Under the pieces are notes generated by a model that worked only from the letters and a program-made list of their open reading frames with translations, made no database searches and was not told the DNA's origin. The translations under genes and the position numbers were made by a program. This document shows, one piece after another, positions 8,295 to 16,911 of a DNA stretch of 64,000 nucleotides. Positions within the stretch are counted from its first letter, which is position 1. Every line of letters starts with the position of its first letter. Source of the DNA: an uncultured Paracoccaceae bacterium (lineage in GTDB: Bacteria > Pseudomonadota > Alphaproteobacteria > Rhodobacterales > Rhodobacteraceae); contig CANLVD010000001.1 of NCBI GenBank assembly GCA_947494445.1, positions 310,001 to 374,000 of the forward strand, given 5' to 3'.

Positions 8295-9469
8295 CCCGGC
8301 TTGAAGCAGATTGGTTGAACGAGGTGGATCAGCGGGCGGTCATGGCCATGCTGTGGTCAGCCGGTCACAAGGCCTATTTCGTCGGCGGATGCGTGCGCAA
8401 CACGCTGCTGGATCAACCGGTCAGCGATTTCGATATTGCAACGGACGCACACCCGAACACCGTGACCGAGCTTGCGCGAAACGCGGGCCATCGCACGATC
8501 CCGACGGGGATTGATCATGGCACGGTCACGGTGCTGGTGGGTGCTTCGGCCTTTGAGATCACCACCTTCCGGCGAGATGTGGAAACCGACGGACGGCGCG
8601 CTGTTGTGGCTTTTTCGGACCATGTGGACGAGGATGCGGCGCGGCGCGATTTCACGATGAATGCGCTTTATGCAGGTCCCGATGGCGAACTGCTCGACCC
8701 GACCGGTGGTCTGGCAGACATTCAGGACAGGCGCATCCGCTTCATCGGCGACGCTTATGCGCGCATCCGTGAGGACAGTCTGCGCATTTTGCGGTTCTTC
8801 CGGTTTCAAGCCTGGTATGGCGATCCGGCATCAGGCGTTGATGCAGACGCTCTGGCGGCAATTGCGGAGCTGGGTGATTTGCTCGATCATCTGTCCTCGG
8901 AACGGGTCACGAGCGAGATCATCAAACTCCTTAGCGCGCCCGATCCCGCACCGGCAGTTGCGTCCATGTCAGCCTCGGGCGTTTTAGGCCGCGTGTTGCC
9001 GGGTGCCGCAGCATCAGTTCTTGCACCAATGGTGCATCTGGAAGAGGTAACGGCAACGCCCGTCGCATGGCAGCGGCGTCTTGTGGCCTTGTCGCTGGAT
9101 CCGCAAAGCCGCGAAAAGCTGTCTTTGTCGCGCAAGGACGCCATTGTGGTCGACAAGTTGGTCCAGGCACTGTCGGAATCGGATGCCGATCACGCGATTG
9201 CCTATCACTTGGGAGAGGAGATCGCGCGGGACCGCATCCTGATATGGGCGGCCAGCGTTTCGCAGATCTTGGCGAAAGGGTTTGATGAAGACATCAAACG
9301 GGCATCAAAGATGGTTTTTCCGGTAGTTTCCGCCGATCTGATCGACCGGTATGGCCCAACGCCTGCCCTGGGCAAGGCTCTGCGTGCACTGGAAGCACGC
9401 TGGGTTCAATCGGAGTTCACACTCACACGGGACGCGTTGTTGGCAATTGACAGAGACGCGCAGGACTGA
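8291..9469 (+). CDS. cca: CCA tRNA nucleotidyltransferase (class II poly(A) polymerase family)
   Basis: 392 residues. The nucleotidyltransferase head shows YFVGGCVRNTLLDQPVSDFD at residues 32-51, with the DxD metal-binding pair in SDFDIAT. The flexible RRDFTMNALY motif and the RIREDSLRILRFFRF neck helix, both diagnostic of tRNA nucleotidyltransferases, follow. The enzyme adds or repairs the 3'-CCA of tRNAs. A GTG start overlapping the upstream stop (GTGA) implies translational coupling. In this family and clade CCA addition is more likely than poly(A) synthesis, since the acceptor-stem-binding C-terminus is retained. Confidence 0.9.
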   Translation: MTRLEADWLNEVDQRAVMAMLWSAGHKAYFVGGCVRNTLLDQPVSDFDIATDAHPNTVTELARNAGHRTIPTGIDHGTVTVLVGASAFEITTFRRDVETDGRRAVVAFSDHVDEDAARRDFTMNALYAGPDGELLDPTGGLADIQDRRIRFIGDAYARIREDSLRILRFFRFQAWYGDPASGVDADALAAIAELGDLLDHLSSERVTSEIIKLLSAPDPAPAVASMSASGVLGRVLPGAAASVLAPMVHLEEVTATPVAWQRRLVALSLDPQSREKLSLSRKDAIVVDKLVQALSESDADHAIAYHLGEEIARDRILIWAASVSQILAKGFDEDIKRASKMVFPVVSADLIDRYGPTPALGKALRALEARWVQSEFTLTRDALLAIDRDAQD

Positions 9470-9504
9470 GAAGAAATCGCCTGACTTTCTGAAAGCTCAA
9501 AACT

Positions 9505-10107
9505 TTGCCCCTTGATACCGTGATCGCATTGGCAGGCATTCTGGCCGCAGCCACCTGGAGCCCCGGCCCCAACAACGCGATGTTAGCCTCGTCCGGTGCA
9601 ACCTTCGGCATGCGGCGCACGCTTCCCCATGTCTGGGGCGTGGGTGTCGGGTTCGGGGTCATGCTGTTTCTGGTGTCATTGGGTCTGGGAGAGATTTTCG
9701 TACGCGTGCCCGTGCTGAAAGAGGTGCTGCGCTATGCGGGCGCTGCCCTGTTGCTTTGGGTTGCATGGCGCATCGCCAACTCGGGCAGGACTGCGCGTCA
9801 GGATGCCAATCGCAAGCCCTTTACGCTGTTGCAGGCAGCGGGTTTCCAGTGGATCAACCCCAAGGCCTGGGCCATGTGCGCCGGGGTGGTGGCGCAATTC
9901 ATCACCGGACGCGACGTTGTGGTCGAGGCGTCAATTGCTGCTGCGGTGTCGATGGGAGTGGGGCTTGCGTCGGCTCATGCATGGGCCGGATCTGGTGCAT
10001 TGTTGCAAAACTGGCTGTCCAGAGGCGCCCGATTGCAACTGTTTAATGTTGCCATGGCCGGTCTGATCGTGTTTGGCGTTCTGTATTTGTTAACCAGCGA
10101 GCTCTGA
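9505..10107 (+). CDS. LysE family translocator (amino-acid exporter), copy 1
   Basis: 200 residues, about six membrane segments, RhtB/LysE type. The family signature SPGPNNAMLASSGATFG occurs at residues 20-36 and FQWINPKAWAM near residue 113. These proteins export amino acids or related metabolites across the inner membrane. The start is a TTG (9505) that gives a normal LysE N-terminus; a GTG at 9520 is an alternative. A second LysE gene follows in a 1-bp stop/start overlap (TGATG), so the pair arose either by tandem duplication or works as a set. Confidence 0.85.
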   Translation: MPLDTVIALAGILAAATWSPGPNNAMLASSGATFGMRRTLPHVWGVGVGFGVMLFLVSLGLGEIFVRVPVLKEVLRYAGAALLLWVAWRIANSGRTARQDANRKPFTLLQAAGFQWINPKAWAMCAGVVAQFITGRDVVVEASIAAAVSMGVGLASAHAWAGSGALLQNWLSRGARLQLFNVAMAGLIVFGVLYLLTSEL

Positions 10108-10700
10108 TGGGCATAGATGCGTTATATGTAATGGTTTTTGCCGGGCTGTTTTCGCCCGGGCCGAACGTCATTCTGCTGCTCGCGTCCGGCGTGCGTTTCG
10201 GTTTCTGGCGCACCCTGCCGCATGTTCTGGGGATCGCGGCTGGTGTCGGCATCACCGCAGGGATCACCGGCTATGGGCTGGGGGCCTTGCTGCAGACGGT
10301 ACCGGCGCTGAACTATACGCTGAAGATCATCTCGGCCAGCTGGATTTTCTGGATGGCTTTCAAGCTTTACTCATCGGCCCGACTGGCCCCGGTCAAGGGC
10401 AAGGACAAACCCTTCAGCTTCATCGAGGCGGTGCTGTTCCAGTGGATCAACCCCAAGGTCTGGGCGGTCGCCTTTGCCGCCACTGCCTTTACCTCGACCT
10501 ATGATCCGCAGGACGCTGCCCTGAAGCTGGCAATTGCGTTCTCGACCGTCAATCTGGGTGTCTGCCTGTTTTACGCGATCCTAGGCCATCTTCTGGCCCC
10601 GCTGATGGCCAGACGACTGGTCTGGCGCATCTTCATGGGATTTCTGTCAGGTCTGCTGGTATTCTCGGGCTTTCTGGTGCTCTTGTTCAACCCGGTTTGA
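10107..10700 (+). CDS. LysE family translocator (amino-acid exporter), copy 2
   Basis: 197 residues, same fold as the preceding gene: SPGPNVILLLASGVRFGFW near residue 16 and FQWINPKVWAVAF near residue 112. The two copies share motif order and the FGxxRTLPHVxGxxxGV region but are clearly diverged elsewhere, so this is an old duplication. The ATG overlaps the upstream TGA by one base, implying coupling. The stop codon is directly adjacent to the hemF stop on the other strand. The substrate is unknown. Confidence 0.85.
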   Translation: MGIDALYVMVFAGLFSPGPNVILLLASGVRFGFWRTLPHVLGIAAGVGITAGITGYGLGALLQTVPALNYTLKIISASWIFWMAFKLYSSARLAPVKGKDKPFSFIEAVLFQWINPKVWAVAFAATAFTSTYDPQDAALKLAIAFSTVNLGVCLFYAILGHLLAPLMARRLVWRIFMGFLSGLLVFSGFLVLLFNPV

Positions 10701-11600
10701 TCAGGGCCAGCTTGCCAGAGGTGGCATGGACATCAGCACAGCCTCGACATTGTGACCGGTTTGCAGGCCGAACATCGTGCCCCGGTCATAGACCAGATTG
10801 AACTCTGCATAGCGTCCGCGCCGGAAAAGCTGGTGCTCGCGGTCAGCCTCTGTCCAGGGTTCCTTGAGATGCTTGTTGGTGACCGGCAGATACGCCTCAA
10901 GGAATGCGCGACCTGCGTCTTGGGTGAAGGCAAAATCCGCTTCCCAGTCGCCAGTGCAATGGTCATCATAGAAGATGCCGCCGACACCGCGCGCCTCGCC
11001 CCGGTGCTTGATCATGAAATACTCATCCGCCCAATCCTTGTAGCGCGGATAATAGCCGGGATCGTGCATGTCACAGCGTGCTTTCAGGGCGGCATGGAAG
11101 CTGGCCGTATCCTCGGGCACCTCAACCATCGGGTTCAGATCCGAGCCGCCGCCAAACCACCATGCGCCGGGTGTCCAGAACATGCGGGTGTTCATATGCA
11201 CCGCCGGCGTCTTGGGAGAGCGCATGTGGGCGACCAGCGAAATACCTGCGGCCCAGAAACGTGGATCATCCTCAAGCCCCGGAATTTCGCGCCGGGCGGT
11301 CAGGGATTTCTGCGCCCGGTCCCCCAACTGGCCATAAACGGTCGAGATGTTGACGCCCACTTTTTCAAACACGCGCCCGCCGCGCATGACGGACATGACC
11401 CCGCCACCTGCATCGTCTTCGCCCTCGCTCGCGCGGTGGGTTTCCTTACGTTCAAATCGCCCCGGTTCCAGATCCTTGAACGGCCCCCAGTCCTGCGCGT
11501 CTTCCAGTGCCTCAAAGGCTGCGCAGATGTCGTCTCGCAATTCGGCAAACCAGGCAGAGGCACGGGCTTTTCGGGCATCGAACGGGTCTTGGGCAGTCAC
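10701..11600 (-). CDS. hemF: Oxygen-dependent coproporphyrinogen III oxidase
   Basis: HemF oxidatively decarboxylates coproporphyrinogen III to protoporphyrinogen IX in haem and bacteriochlorophyll synthesis. Conserved stretches include GRVFEKVGVNISTVYG, ISLVAHMRSPKTPAVHMNTR, the TPGAWWFGGGSDLNP motif and the C-terminal RGRYAEFNLVYDRGTMFGL. I place the start at a GTG (11600), because AAGGAGA lies seven bases upstream and the product is then 299 residues, the usual family length; an upstream ATG at 11630 would add ten atypical residues. The stop is adjacent to the convergent LysE stop (TGATCA). Confidence 0.95.
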   Translation of the reverse strand: MTAQDPFDARKARASAWFAELRDDICAAFEALEDAQDWGPFKDLEPGRFERKETHRASEGEDDAGGGVMSVMRGGRVFEKVGVNISTVYGQLGDRAQKSLTARREIPGLEDDPRFWAAGISLVAHMRSPKTPAVHMNTRMFWTPGAWWFGGGSDLNPMVEVPEDTASFHAALKARCDMHDPGYYPRYKDWADEYFMIKHRGEARGVGGIFYDDHCTGDWEADFAFTQDAGRAFLEAYLPVTNKHLKEPWTEADREHQLFRRGRYAEFNLVYDRGTMFGLQTGHNVEAVLMSMPPLASWP

Positions 11601-11854
11601 GAGGCAGTCTCCTTGGGCATGTGGCGCCAAGGATAATCACGGCTCAGACCCACGGGCAAGGATCAACAGGTGACAAACCCGATCAGCTTAAGTATACAGT
11701 GCTTACGCATCATGCTTTTGAGGAGGATGTCGATGATATCAGTCCGGATCTTTTACACCGCCTGACGCGCCGGTCCGACTGACCTGCGCCTCAGGCCAGG
11801 TTTCATCTACTCCACCTTCATCCAATTTCTGCCCTATCTGCATGAGGCTTTCTT

Positions 11855-13693
11855 ATGTTCCGCTATTTTGAAAATATGGTTGATCCGTATGAGGATTATC
11901 CCGACACGGACACCCCCCCATCAAAGCTCTGGCCATTTCTGCGCATGTGCCTGTGGCCGCTGCGCAAGGTTCTGCTTGGAGCAACGGTCCTGACGCTGAT
12001 CGTCGGCTTGATCGAGGTCTGGATGATCTATTATGCCGGGCGTCTGATCGATGCGCTGGCAAAGACCGAGCCCGGAGAGGTCTGGACGACCTATGGTCTA
12101 GAACTGGCCGCTGTGGCCCTGTTTTTGCTGGTGCTTCGCCCGCTGATTCAGGTGATTGATGCAGGCTTTCTCAACCAGGCGCTGATGCCCAATGTCGGGA
12201 CGCTTGTTCGCTGGCGGTCGCACCGGCATGTGCTGCGGCAGTCGATCGGCTGGTTTCAGAACGATTTTGCCGGGCGCATCGCCAATCGGGTGATGCAGAC
12301 TGCACCGGCCACTGGTGAGGCGGCCTATCAGACCTTTGATGCGCTTGTTTATGCGCTGATCTACATGGTGGGTGCATTCGTGTTGCTGGCCGAAACAGAT
12401 GTGCGGCTGGCCCTGCCCCTGCTGATCTGGTTTGCGGCTTATGTCTACCTGATCTACTGGACGATCCCGCGTGTGGGCAAAGCCAGTCAGGCGTTCTCGG
12501 ATGCGCGCTCGGCCATCACCGGGCGGATTGTCGACAGCTATTCCAACATTCAGTCGGTCAAGCTGTTCTCGCATTCCCAGGCTGAAGAGGCATTCGCCAA
12601 GGAGGCCATTGAACACGGTCGCAAGACCTTTGCGGCCCAGATGCGCCTTATTACGATCATGGAACTGGGTCTGACGGTCATCAACGGGTTTCTCGTGGTT
12701 GGCGTGGTGGGCTATGCGATTTTCCTTTGGCAGGGAGGGTTCACAACCCTTGGCACAATCGCGGCTGCCACAGCGCTGGTTCTGCGTCTGAGTGCGATGA
12801 CCGGTTGGATCATGTGGGCCTTGTCGTCCCTGTTCACGAACCTTGGCGTGATCTCGGAAGGAATGGAGACCATCGCCCAGCCGATTGACCTGATCGACGA
12901 TGCTGATGCCAAGCCGTTCCGTTTCGATACGGGCCGGATTGAGATCGACGCCGTGGCGCACCACTACGGGCGCGACATTGGCGGGCTTGAGCAGGTATCG
13001 CTGACCATCGAGCCGGGTGAAAAGGTCGGTCTTGTGGGGCGTTCGGGTGCTGGCAAATCAACGCTGGTCAATCTGATGCTGCGGTTCTTTGATCCGGATG
13101 ACGGTGTGATCCGGGTTGATGGGCAGGACATCGCGAAGGTCAAACAGGACAGCCTGCGCCAGCAGATCGGGATGGTGACGCAGGACACCTCGCTCCTGCA
13201 CCGTTCCGTTCTGGACAACATTCGCTACGGCATGCCCGAGGCGACCGAGGCGCAGGTGATTGAGGCTGCAAAACGGGCCGAAGCGCATGAGTTCATCCTT
13301 GATCTAGAGGATCCGAAAGGGCGCAAGGGCTATGCGGCCGAGGTGGGTGAGCGCGGTGTCAAACTGTCGGGCGGCCAGCGTCAGCGGATCGCGCTTGCCC
13401 GGGTGATCCTGAAGGATGCACCGATACTGGTGCTGGACGAGGCGACATCGGCGCTCGACAGCGAGGTTGAAGCCGCAATTCAGGATACGCTTTACCGGGT
13501 GATGGAGGGCAAGACCGTGGTCGCCATCGCACATCGTCTGAGCACAATTGCGCATATGGACCGGATCATCGTTCTGGATGGTGGCAAGGTTGCCGAGCAG
13601 GGCACACACAGTGAATTGCTTGAGCGAAAGGGTCTTTATGCGGGGTTCTGGAACCGGCAATCGGGCGGGTTTATCGACGTGGCTGCGGAGTGA
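11855..13693 (+). CDS. ABC exporter half-transporter (membrane plus ATPase), subunit 1
   Basis: 612 residues: an N-terminal six-helix type I exporter domain (about residues 35-330) fused to an ATPase. Walker A is GRSGAGKST, the signature LSGGQRQRIALARV, Walker B ILVLDEATSALD and the H-loop AIAHRLST, all intact. MsbA/multidrug class; the substrate (lipid, drug or peptide) is not evident. The next gene is a close paralogue whose last residues are nearly identical (RQSGGFIDVAAE), so a heterodimer is likely. About 250 bp separate it from divergent hemF; I see no clear operator there. Confidence 0.9.
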   Translation: MFRYFENMVDPYEDYPDTDTPPSKLWPFLRMCLWPLRKVLLGATVLTLIVGLIEVWMIYYAGRLIDALAKTEPGEVWTTYGLELAAVALFLLVLRPLIQVIDAGFLNQALMPNVGTLVRWRSHRHVLRQSIGWFQNDFAGRIANRVMQTAPATGEAAYQTFDALVYALIYMVGAFVLLAETDVRLALPLLIWFAAYVYLIYWTIPRVGKASQAFSDARSAITGRIVDSYSNIQSVKLFSHSQAEEAFAKEAIEHGRKTFAAQMRLITIMELGLTVINGFLVVGVVGYAIFLWQGGFTTLGTIAAATALVLRLSAMTGWIMWALSSLFTNLGVISEGMETIAQPIDLIDDADAKPFRFDTGRIEIDAVAHHYGRDIGGLEQVSLTIEPGEKVGLVGRSGAGKSTLVNLMLRFFDPDDGVIRVDGQDIAKVKQDSLRQQIGMVTQDTSLLHRSVLDNIRYGMPEATEAQVIEAAKRAEAHEFILDLEDPKGRKGYAAEVGERGVKLSGGQRQRIALARVILKDAPILVLDEATSALDSEVEAAIQDTLYRVMEGKTVVAIAHRLSTIAHMDRIIVLDGGKVAEQGTHSELLERKGLYAGFWNRQSGGFIDVAAE

Positions 13694-13726
13694 GCGCTGA
13701 CGTTCGCCAAATCCGCATTATATGAG

Positions 13727-15583
13727 ATGGACATGCTGTCTTATCTGAACACCAAACTGCGTTGGTTCGCCGATCTGATCGAAGCGTTTCAACCTGCTGA
13801 CGGGCCGCCACCGAAAACGCTGGCGGCCTATTTCGGCTGGGCGCTGAAAGGTTCAGAGGCTCAGATCGGGTTGGCGCTTGCCTTCTCGGTTCTGGTGGGC
13901 CTGTCCGAGGTTGCAGCGGCTGCGCTGGTCGGTTGGGTAATCGATGCAGCACAGGCCGAAGGGTCGGGCTTTTTTGCCGGAAACCTTGGCATATTGCTGC
14001 TGATGGCAGGGTTCTTCATCATTTTGCGCCCGGCACTGATGGCGCTGAACGCCGGGTTCAACTCATTGATGCTTGGGCCAAACATCTACCCATTGGCACT
14101 GAGCCGGATCAACCGTCATGTGATCGGCCAGTCTTTGAGCTACTTCGACGATGATTTTGCGGGCCGGATTGCCCAGAAAGCACAGCAGACCAGTCGGGCG
14201 ATGGCGGATGTGGTTTCGGAAGTGTGCAACATTTTCGGATTTGCCGTGGCGTCGGTCTTCGGGGCGATGATCCTGATGGGCACGGTGGACAGCCGGATGA
14301 CTGGCATCCTTGTGATGTGGGTGTTGGGATATGTCTTTCTGATCCGCTATTTCCTGCCGCGCATTCGCATACGTTCCCGCGCACGGGCTGCTGCACGGGC
14401 CGTGGTGACCGGTCAGATCGTGGACACAGTGACCAATATCGCGACCGTGAAGCTGTTTGCCTCCGGCACGGATGAAGATCGCGCAACGGAAAAGGCCCTG
14501 CGTTATCAGCGGGAAACCGGCATCGCCTTTGGATCGATGGTCGTTGGGTTCCGCTTTGCGCTGTTCACCCTTGCAGGTGTTCTGCCTGCGGCGCTGATCG
14601 GATTTTCGCTGTGGCTTTGGGGACAGGGGCAAGTGACTGCGGGCGACATTGCAATCGCCGGGATCATTTCAACCCGATTGGCGCAAATGTCCGGATGGGT
14701 CAGTTTCACGGCGCTTGGCATATTCTCCAACATTGGCGAGATCGAGGATGGCATCCGCACCCTGACGCCGGATCATTCGATCACTGATGCTGACGCTGCC
14801 ACCGCCCCGGATGACGTGCGCGGTGAAGTGCAATTCGACAAGGTCGCCTTTGGCTATGGCAAGGATGGTGCAGCACTGAACGGGTTCACGCTGACGATCA
14901 GACCCGGTGAAAAGGTTGCCCTTGTCGGTCAGTCCGGTGCTGGCAAGACGACGGCGGCATCTTTGCTGCTGCGGCTTTACGACGTGGAGGACGGGCGCAT
15001 TCTGCTGGATGGTCAGGACATTCGCGACATGACACAGGACGGGCTGCGGTCGCAGATTTCCATGGTCCGGCAGGAAACTGCGATGTTCAACCGCTCGGCC
15101 CGGGACAACATCGCTTACGGCAGTCCCAATGCAACGGACGAGATGGTGCGGGATGCAGCCGGGCGCGCATCTGCCCATGAATTCATCGAAGAGCTGGAAG
15201 ACTTCCGAGGTCGCAAGGGCTATGACGCTTATCTGGGCGAGCGTGGCGTCAAGTTGTCCGGTGGGCAGCGGCAGCGCATAGCACTGGCCCGTGCGATCCT
15301 GAAGGACGCGCCAGTGTTGGTGCTGGATGAGGCGACATCGGCCCTTGATAGTGAGGTCGAGGCTGAAATTCAGGCCGCATTGACCGAAGTCATGACCGGC
15401 AAGACGGTGATCGCGATTGCTCACCGGCTCAGCACAATCGCGCAGATGGACCGGATCGTGGTGCTTCATCAGGCCAGGATTGTGGAAGAGGGCACTCATG
15501 CCTCTCTTCTGGCGGCCAACGGGCGGTATGCCGGGTTCTGGTCTCGCCAATCGGGCGGATTTATCGATGTGGCGGCTGAATGA
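13727..15583 (+). CDS. ABC exporter half-transporter (membrane plus ATPase), subunit 2
   Basis: 618 residues, same architecture as the preceding gene: membrane domain about 45-345, Walker A GQSGAGKTT, signature LSGGQRQRIALARA, Walker B VLVLDEATSALD, H-loop AIAHRLST. All catalytic elements are intact, so both sites of a heterodimer would be competent. The genes are 33 bp apart and the stop of this one overlaps the tlyA ATG (ATGA). An inner-membrane ATP-driven exporter; the substrate is not assignable. Confidence 0.9.
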   Translation: MDMLSYLNTKLRWFADLIEAFQPADGPPPKTLAAYFGWALKGSEAQIGLALAFSVLVGLSEVAAAALVGWVIDAAQAEGSGFFAGNLGILLLMAGFFIILRPALMALNAGFNSLMLGPNIYPLALSRINRHVIGQSLSYFDDDFAGRIAQKAQQTSRAMADVVSEVCNIFGFAVASVFGAMILMGTVDSRMTGILVMWVLGYVFLIRYFLPRIRIRSRARAAARAVVTGQIVDTVTNIATVKLFASGTDEDRATEKALRYQRETGIAFGSMVVGFRFALFTLAGVLPAALIGFSLWLWGQGQVTAGDIAIAGIISTRLAQMSGWVSFTALGIFSNIGEIEDGIRTLTPDHSITDADAATAPDDVRGEVQFDKVAFGYGKDGAALNGFTLTIRPGEKVALVGQSGAGKTTAASLLLRLYDVEDGRILLDGQDIRDMTQDGLRSQISMVRQETAMFNRSARDNIAYGSPNATDEMVRDAAGRASAHEFIEELEDFRGRKGYDAYLGERGVKLSGGQRQRIALARAILKDAPVLVLDEATSALDSEVEAEIQAALTEVMTGKTVIAIAHRLSTIAQMDRIVVLHQARIVEEGTHASLLAANGRYAGFWSRQSGGFIDVAAE

Positions 15584-16311
15584 GCCTGATGCGGCTCGAC
15601 AAGGCGGTTGTGGCCCGTGGATTTTCCGACAGTCGCAGTCGGGCACAGCAGATGATTACGGACCGTCTGATCGCGGTTGACGGGCGCATGACCAGCAAGT
15701 CCGCAACCATGGTCAACCCCGATGCAGTGTCGCTGACCGGGCAGCCCTCCCCTTGGGTTTCGCGCGCTGCACTGAAGCTGGATCATGCTTTGACGGCGTT
15801 TGCGCTGGACCCCACCGGTGCCGTGGCGCTGGATGTGGGGGCCTCAACCGGTGGGTTCACTGACGTGCTGCTGTCGCGCGGGGCTGTCCATGTTCATGCA
15901 ATTGATGTCGGGCATGGTCAGATGCACGCGCGCCTGACAGACGACCCCAGAGTGACAAACCATGAGGGGATCAACGCGAAGGCAATCCCGCCCGGTCTGA
16001 TCCCACCGGTGGACTGGATTGTTTCGGATGTTTCGTTCATCTCACTCACCAAGGCCCTTCCGCAACCATTGTCATTGGCACGGACTGGCGCCTGCCTTGT
16101 CGCCTTGATCAAACCCCAGTTCGAGGTTGGGCCTGCGCGTGTCGGCAAAGGTGGCATTGTGAAGGACGCAGCGGCCCGGGAGGACGCCCGCAAAGGCGTC
16201 CGTGATTTTCTGGATGCATCAGGCTGGCAGGTCACTCATGAGGATGCCAGCCCGATCACAGGCAGCGACGGCAATCAGGAGTATCTGATCGCAGCGAAGT
16301 TTACGCCTTGA
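15580..16311 (+). CDS. tlyA: TlyA family rRNA 2'-O-methyltransferase (S4 plus FtsJ-like)
   Basis: 243 residues. An S4 RNA-binding domain (residues 4-60, MRLDKAVVARGFSDSRSRAQ) precedes a Rossmann methyltransferase domain with the SAM motif LDVGASTGGFTDVLL (residues 85-99) and the family motifs SDVSFISL and LIKPQFE. Known TlyA proteins methylate 16S and/or 23S rRNA; many are annotated as hemolysins from early work. The ATG overlaps the ABC gene stop, so it is in the same operon. Its 3' end overlaps the convergent VOC gene by 11 bp. Confidence 0.88.
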   Translation: MSLMRLDKAVVARGFSDSRSRAQQMITDRLIAVDGRMTSKSATMVNPDAVSLTGQPSPWVSRAALKLDHALTAFALDPTGAVALDVGASTGGFTDVLLSRGAVHVHAIDVGHGQMHARLTDDPRVTNHEGINAKAIPPGLIPPVDWIVSDVSFISLTKALPQPLSLARTGACLVALIKPQFEVGPARVGKGGIVKDAAAREDARKGVRDFLDASGWQVTHEDASPITGSDGNQEYLIAAKFTP

Positions 16312-16798
16312 GCAAATCCTGCAAATCCAGCCGATGGTTGACCATGGCAAGCCTGCCATCTGCGCCAACGGGCCAATCAGATTTCGGTTTGTCCCAGTAA
16401 AGCTCAACCCCGTTTTCATCGGGATCGCGCAGATAGATTGCCTCGCTCACCCCATGGTCGGCCGCGCCCTCAAGCGGGATCCCTGCTGCCTGAACCCTGC
16501 GCAATGCATCTGCCAGATCAGCACGAGTGGGGTAAAGAAATGCCGTATGATAAAGCCCGGTATGCCCCGGAGGTGGCGGTGTGCCACCAGCACTTTCCCA
16601 GGTGTTCAGGCCGATCTGATGGTGATATCCGCCCGCCGACAGAAACGCCGCCTGACGGCCATAGCGCTGCATCACGTCAAAGCCCAGAACGCCGCTGTAG
16701 AAACCAATCGCACGCTCCAGGTCGCTGACCCGCAGATGGATGTGGCCAACTGTGGTTCCGGATGCGGTCGCGTTATTTGCTTGAACCTCGGGTGTCAT
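16301..16798 (-). CDS. VOC superfamily (glyoxalase/extradiol-dioxygenase fold) protein
   Basis: 165 residues from the ATG at 16798, which has AAAGGAG seven bases upstream; an upstream ATG exists but lacks a ribosome site. One VOC module: GHIHLRVSDLERAIGFYSGV near residue 18 with a metal-ligand His, QIGLNTW in the middle and IYLRDPDENGVELYWDKP with the second metal-ligand Glu near residue 142. The catechol-2,3-dioxygenase-like form fits best, but glyoxalase or fosfomycin-resistance activities share this pattern and no substrate can be assigned. Divergent from the RNA methyltransferase gene. Confidence 0.75.
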   Translation of the reverse strand: MTPEVQANNATASGTTVGHIHLRVSDLERAIGFYSGVLGFDVMQRYGRQAAFLSAGGYHHQIGLNTWESAGGTPPPPGHTGLYHTAFLYPTRADLADALRRVQAAGIPLEGAADHGVSEAIYLRDPDENGVELYWDKPKSDWPVGADGRLAMVNHRLDLQDLLKA

Positions 16799-16911
16799 CA
16801 AAGGCTCCTTTCCTGAATGTGAGTGCGATCTAAGCATCAGTTGCAATGTGCAAAGAGCCATTCGCGAAACAACCAGTTTCCCGGCGTGGGATTGATCGCT
16901 ATGACAGCGCC

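Noticed and set aside
12098-12964. Long minus-strand open frame within ABC exporter subunit 1
   Set aside because: Low-hydrophobicity, basic, His/Gln-rich translation typical of a reverse shadow; the ABC frame has all motifs.
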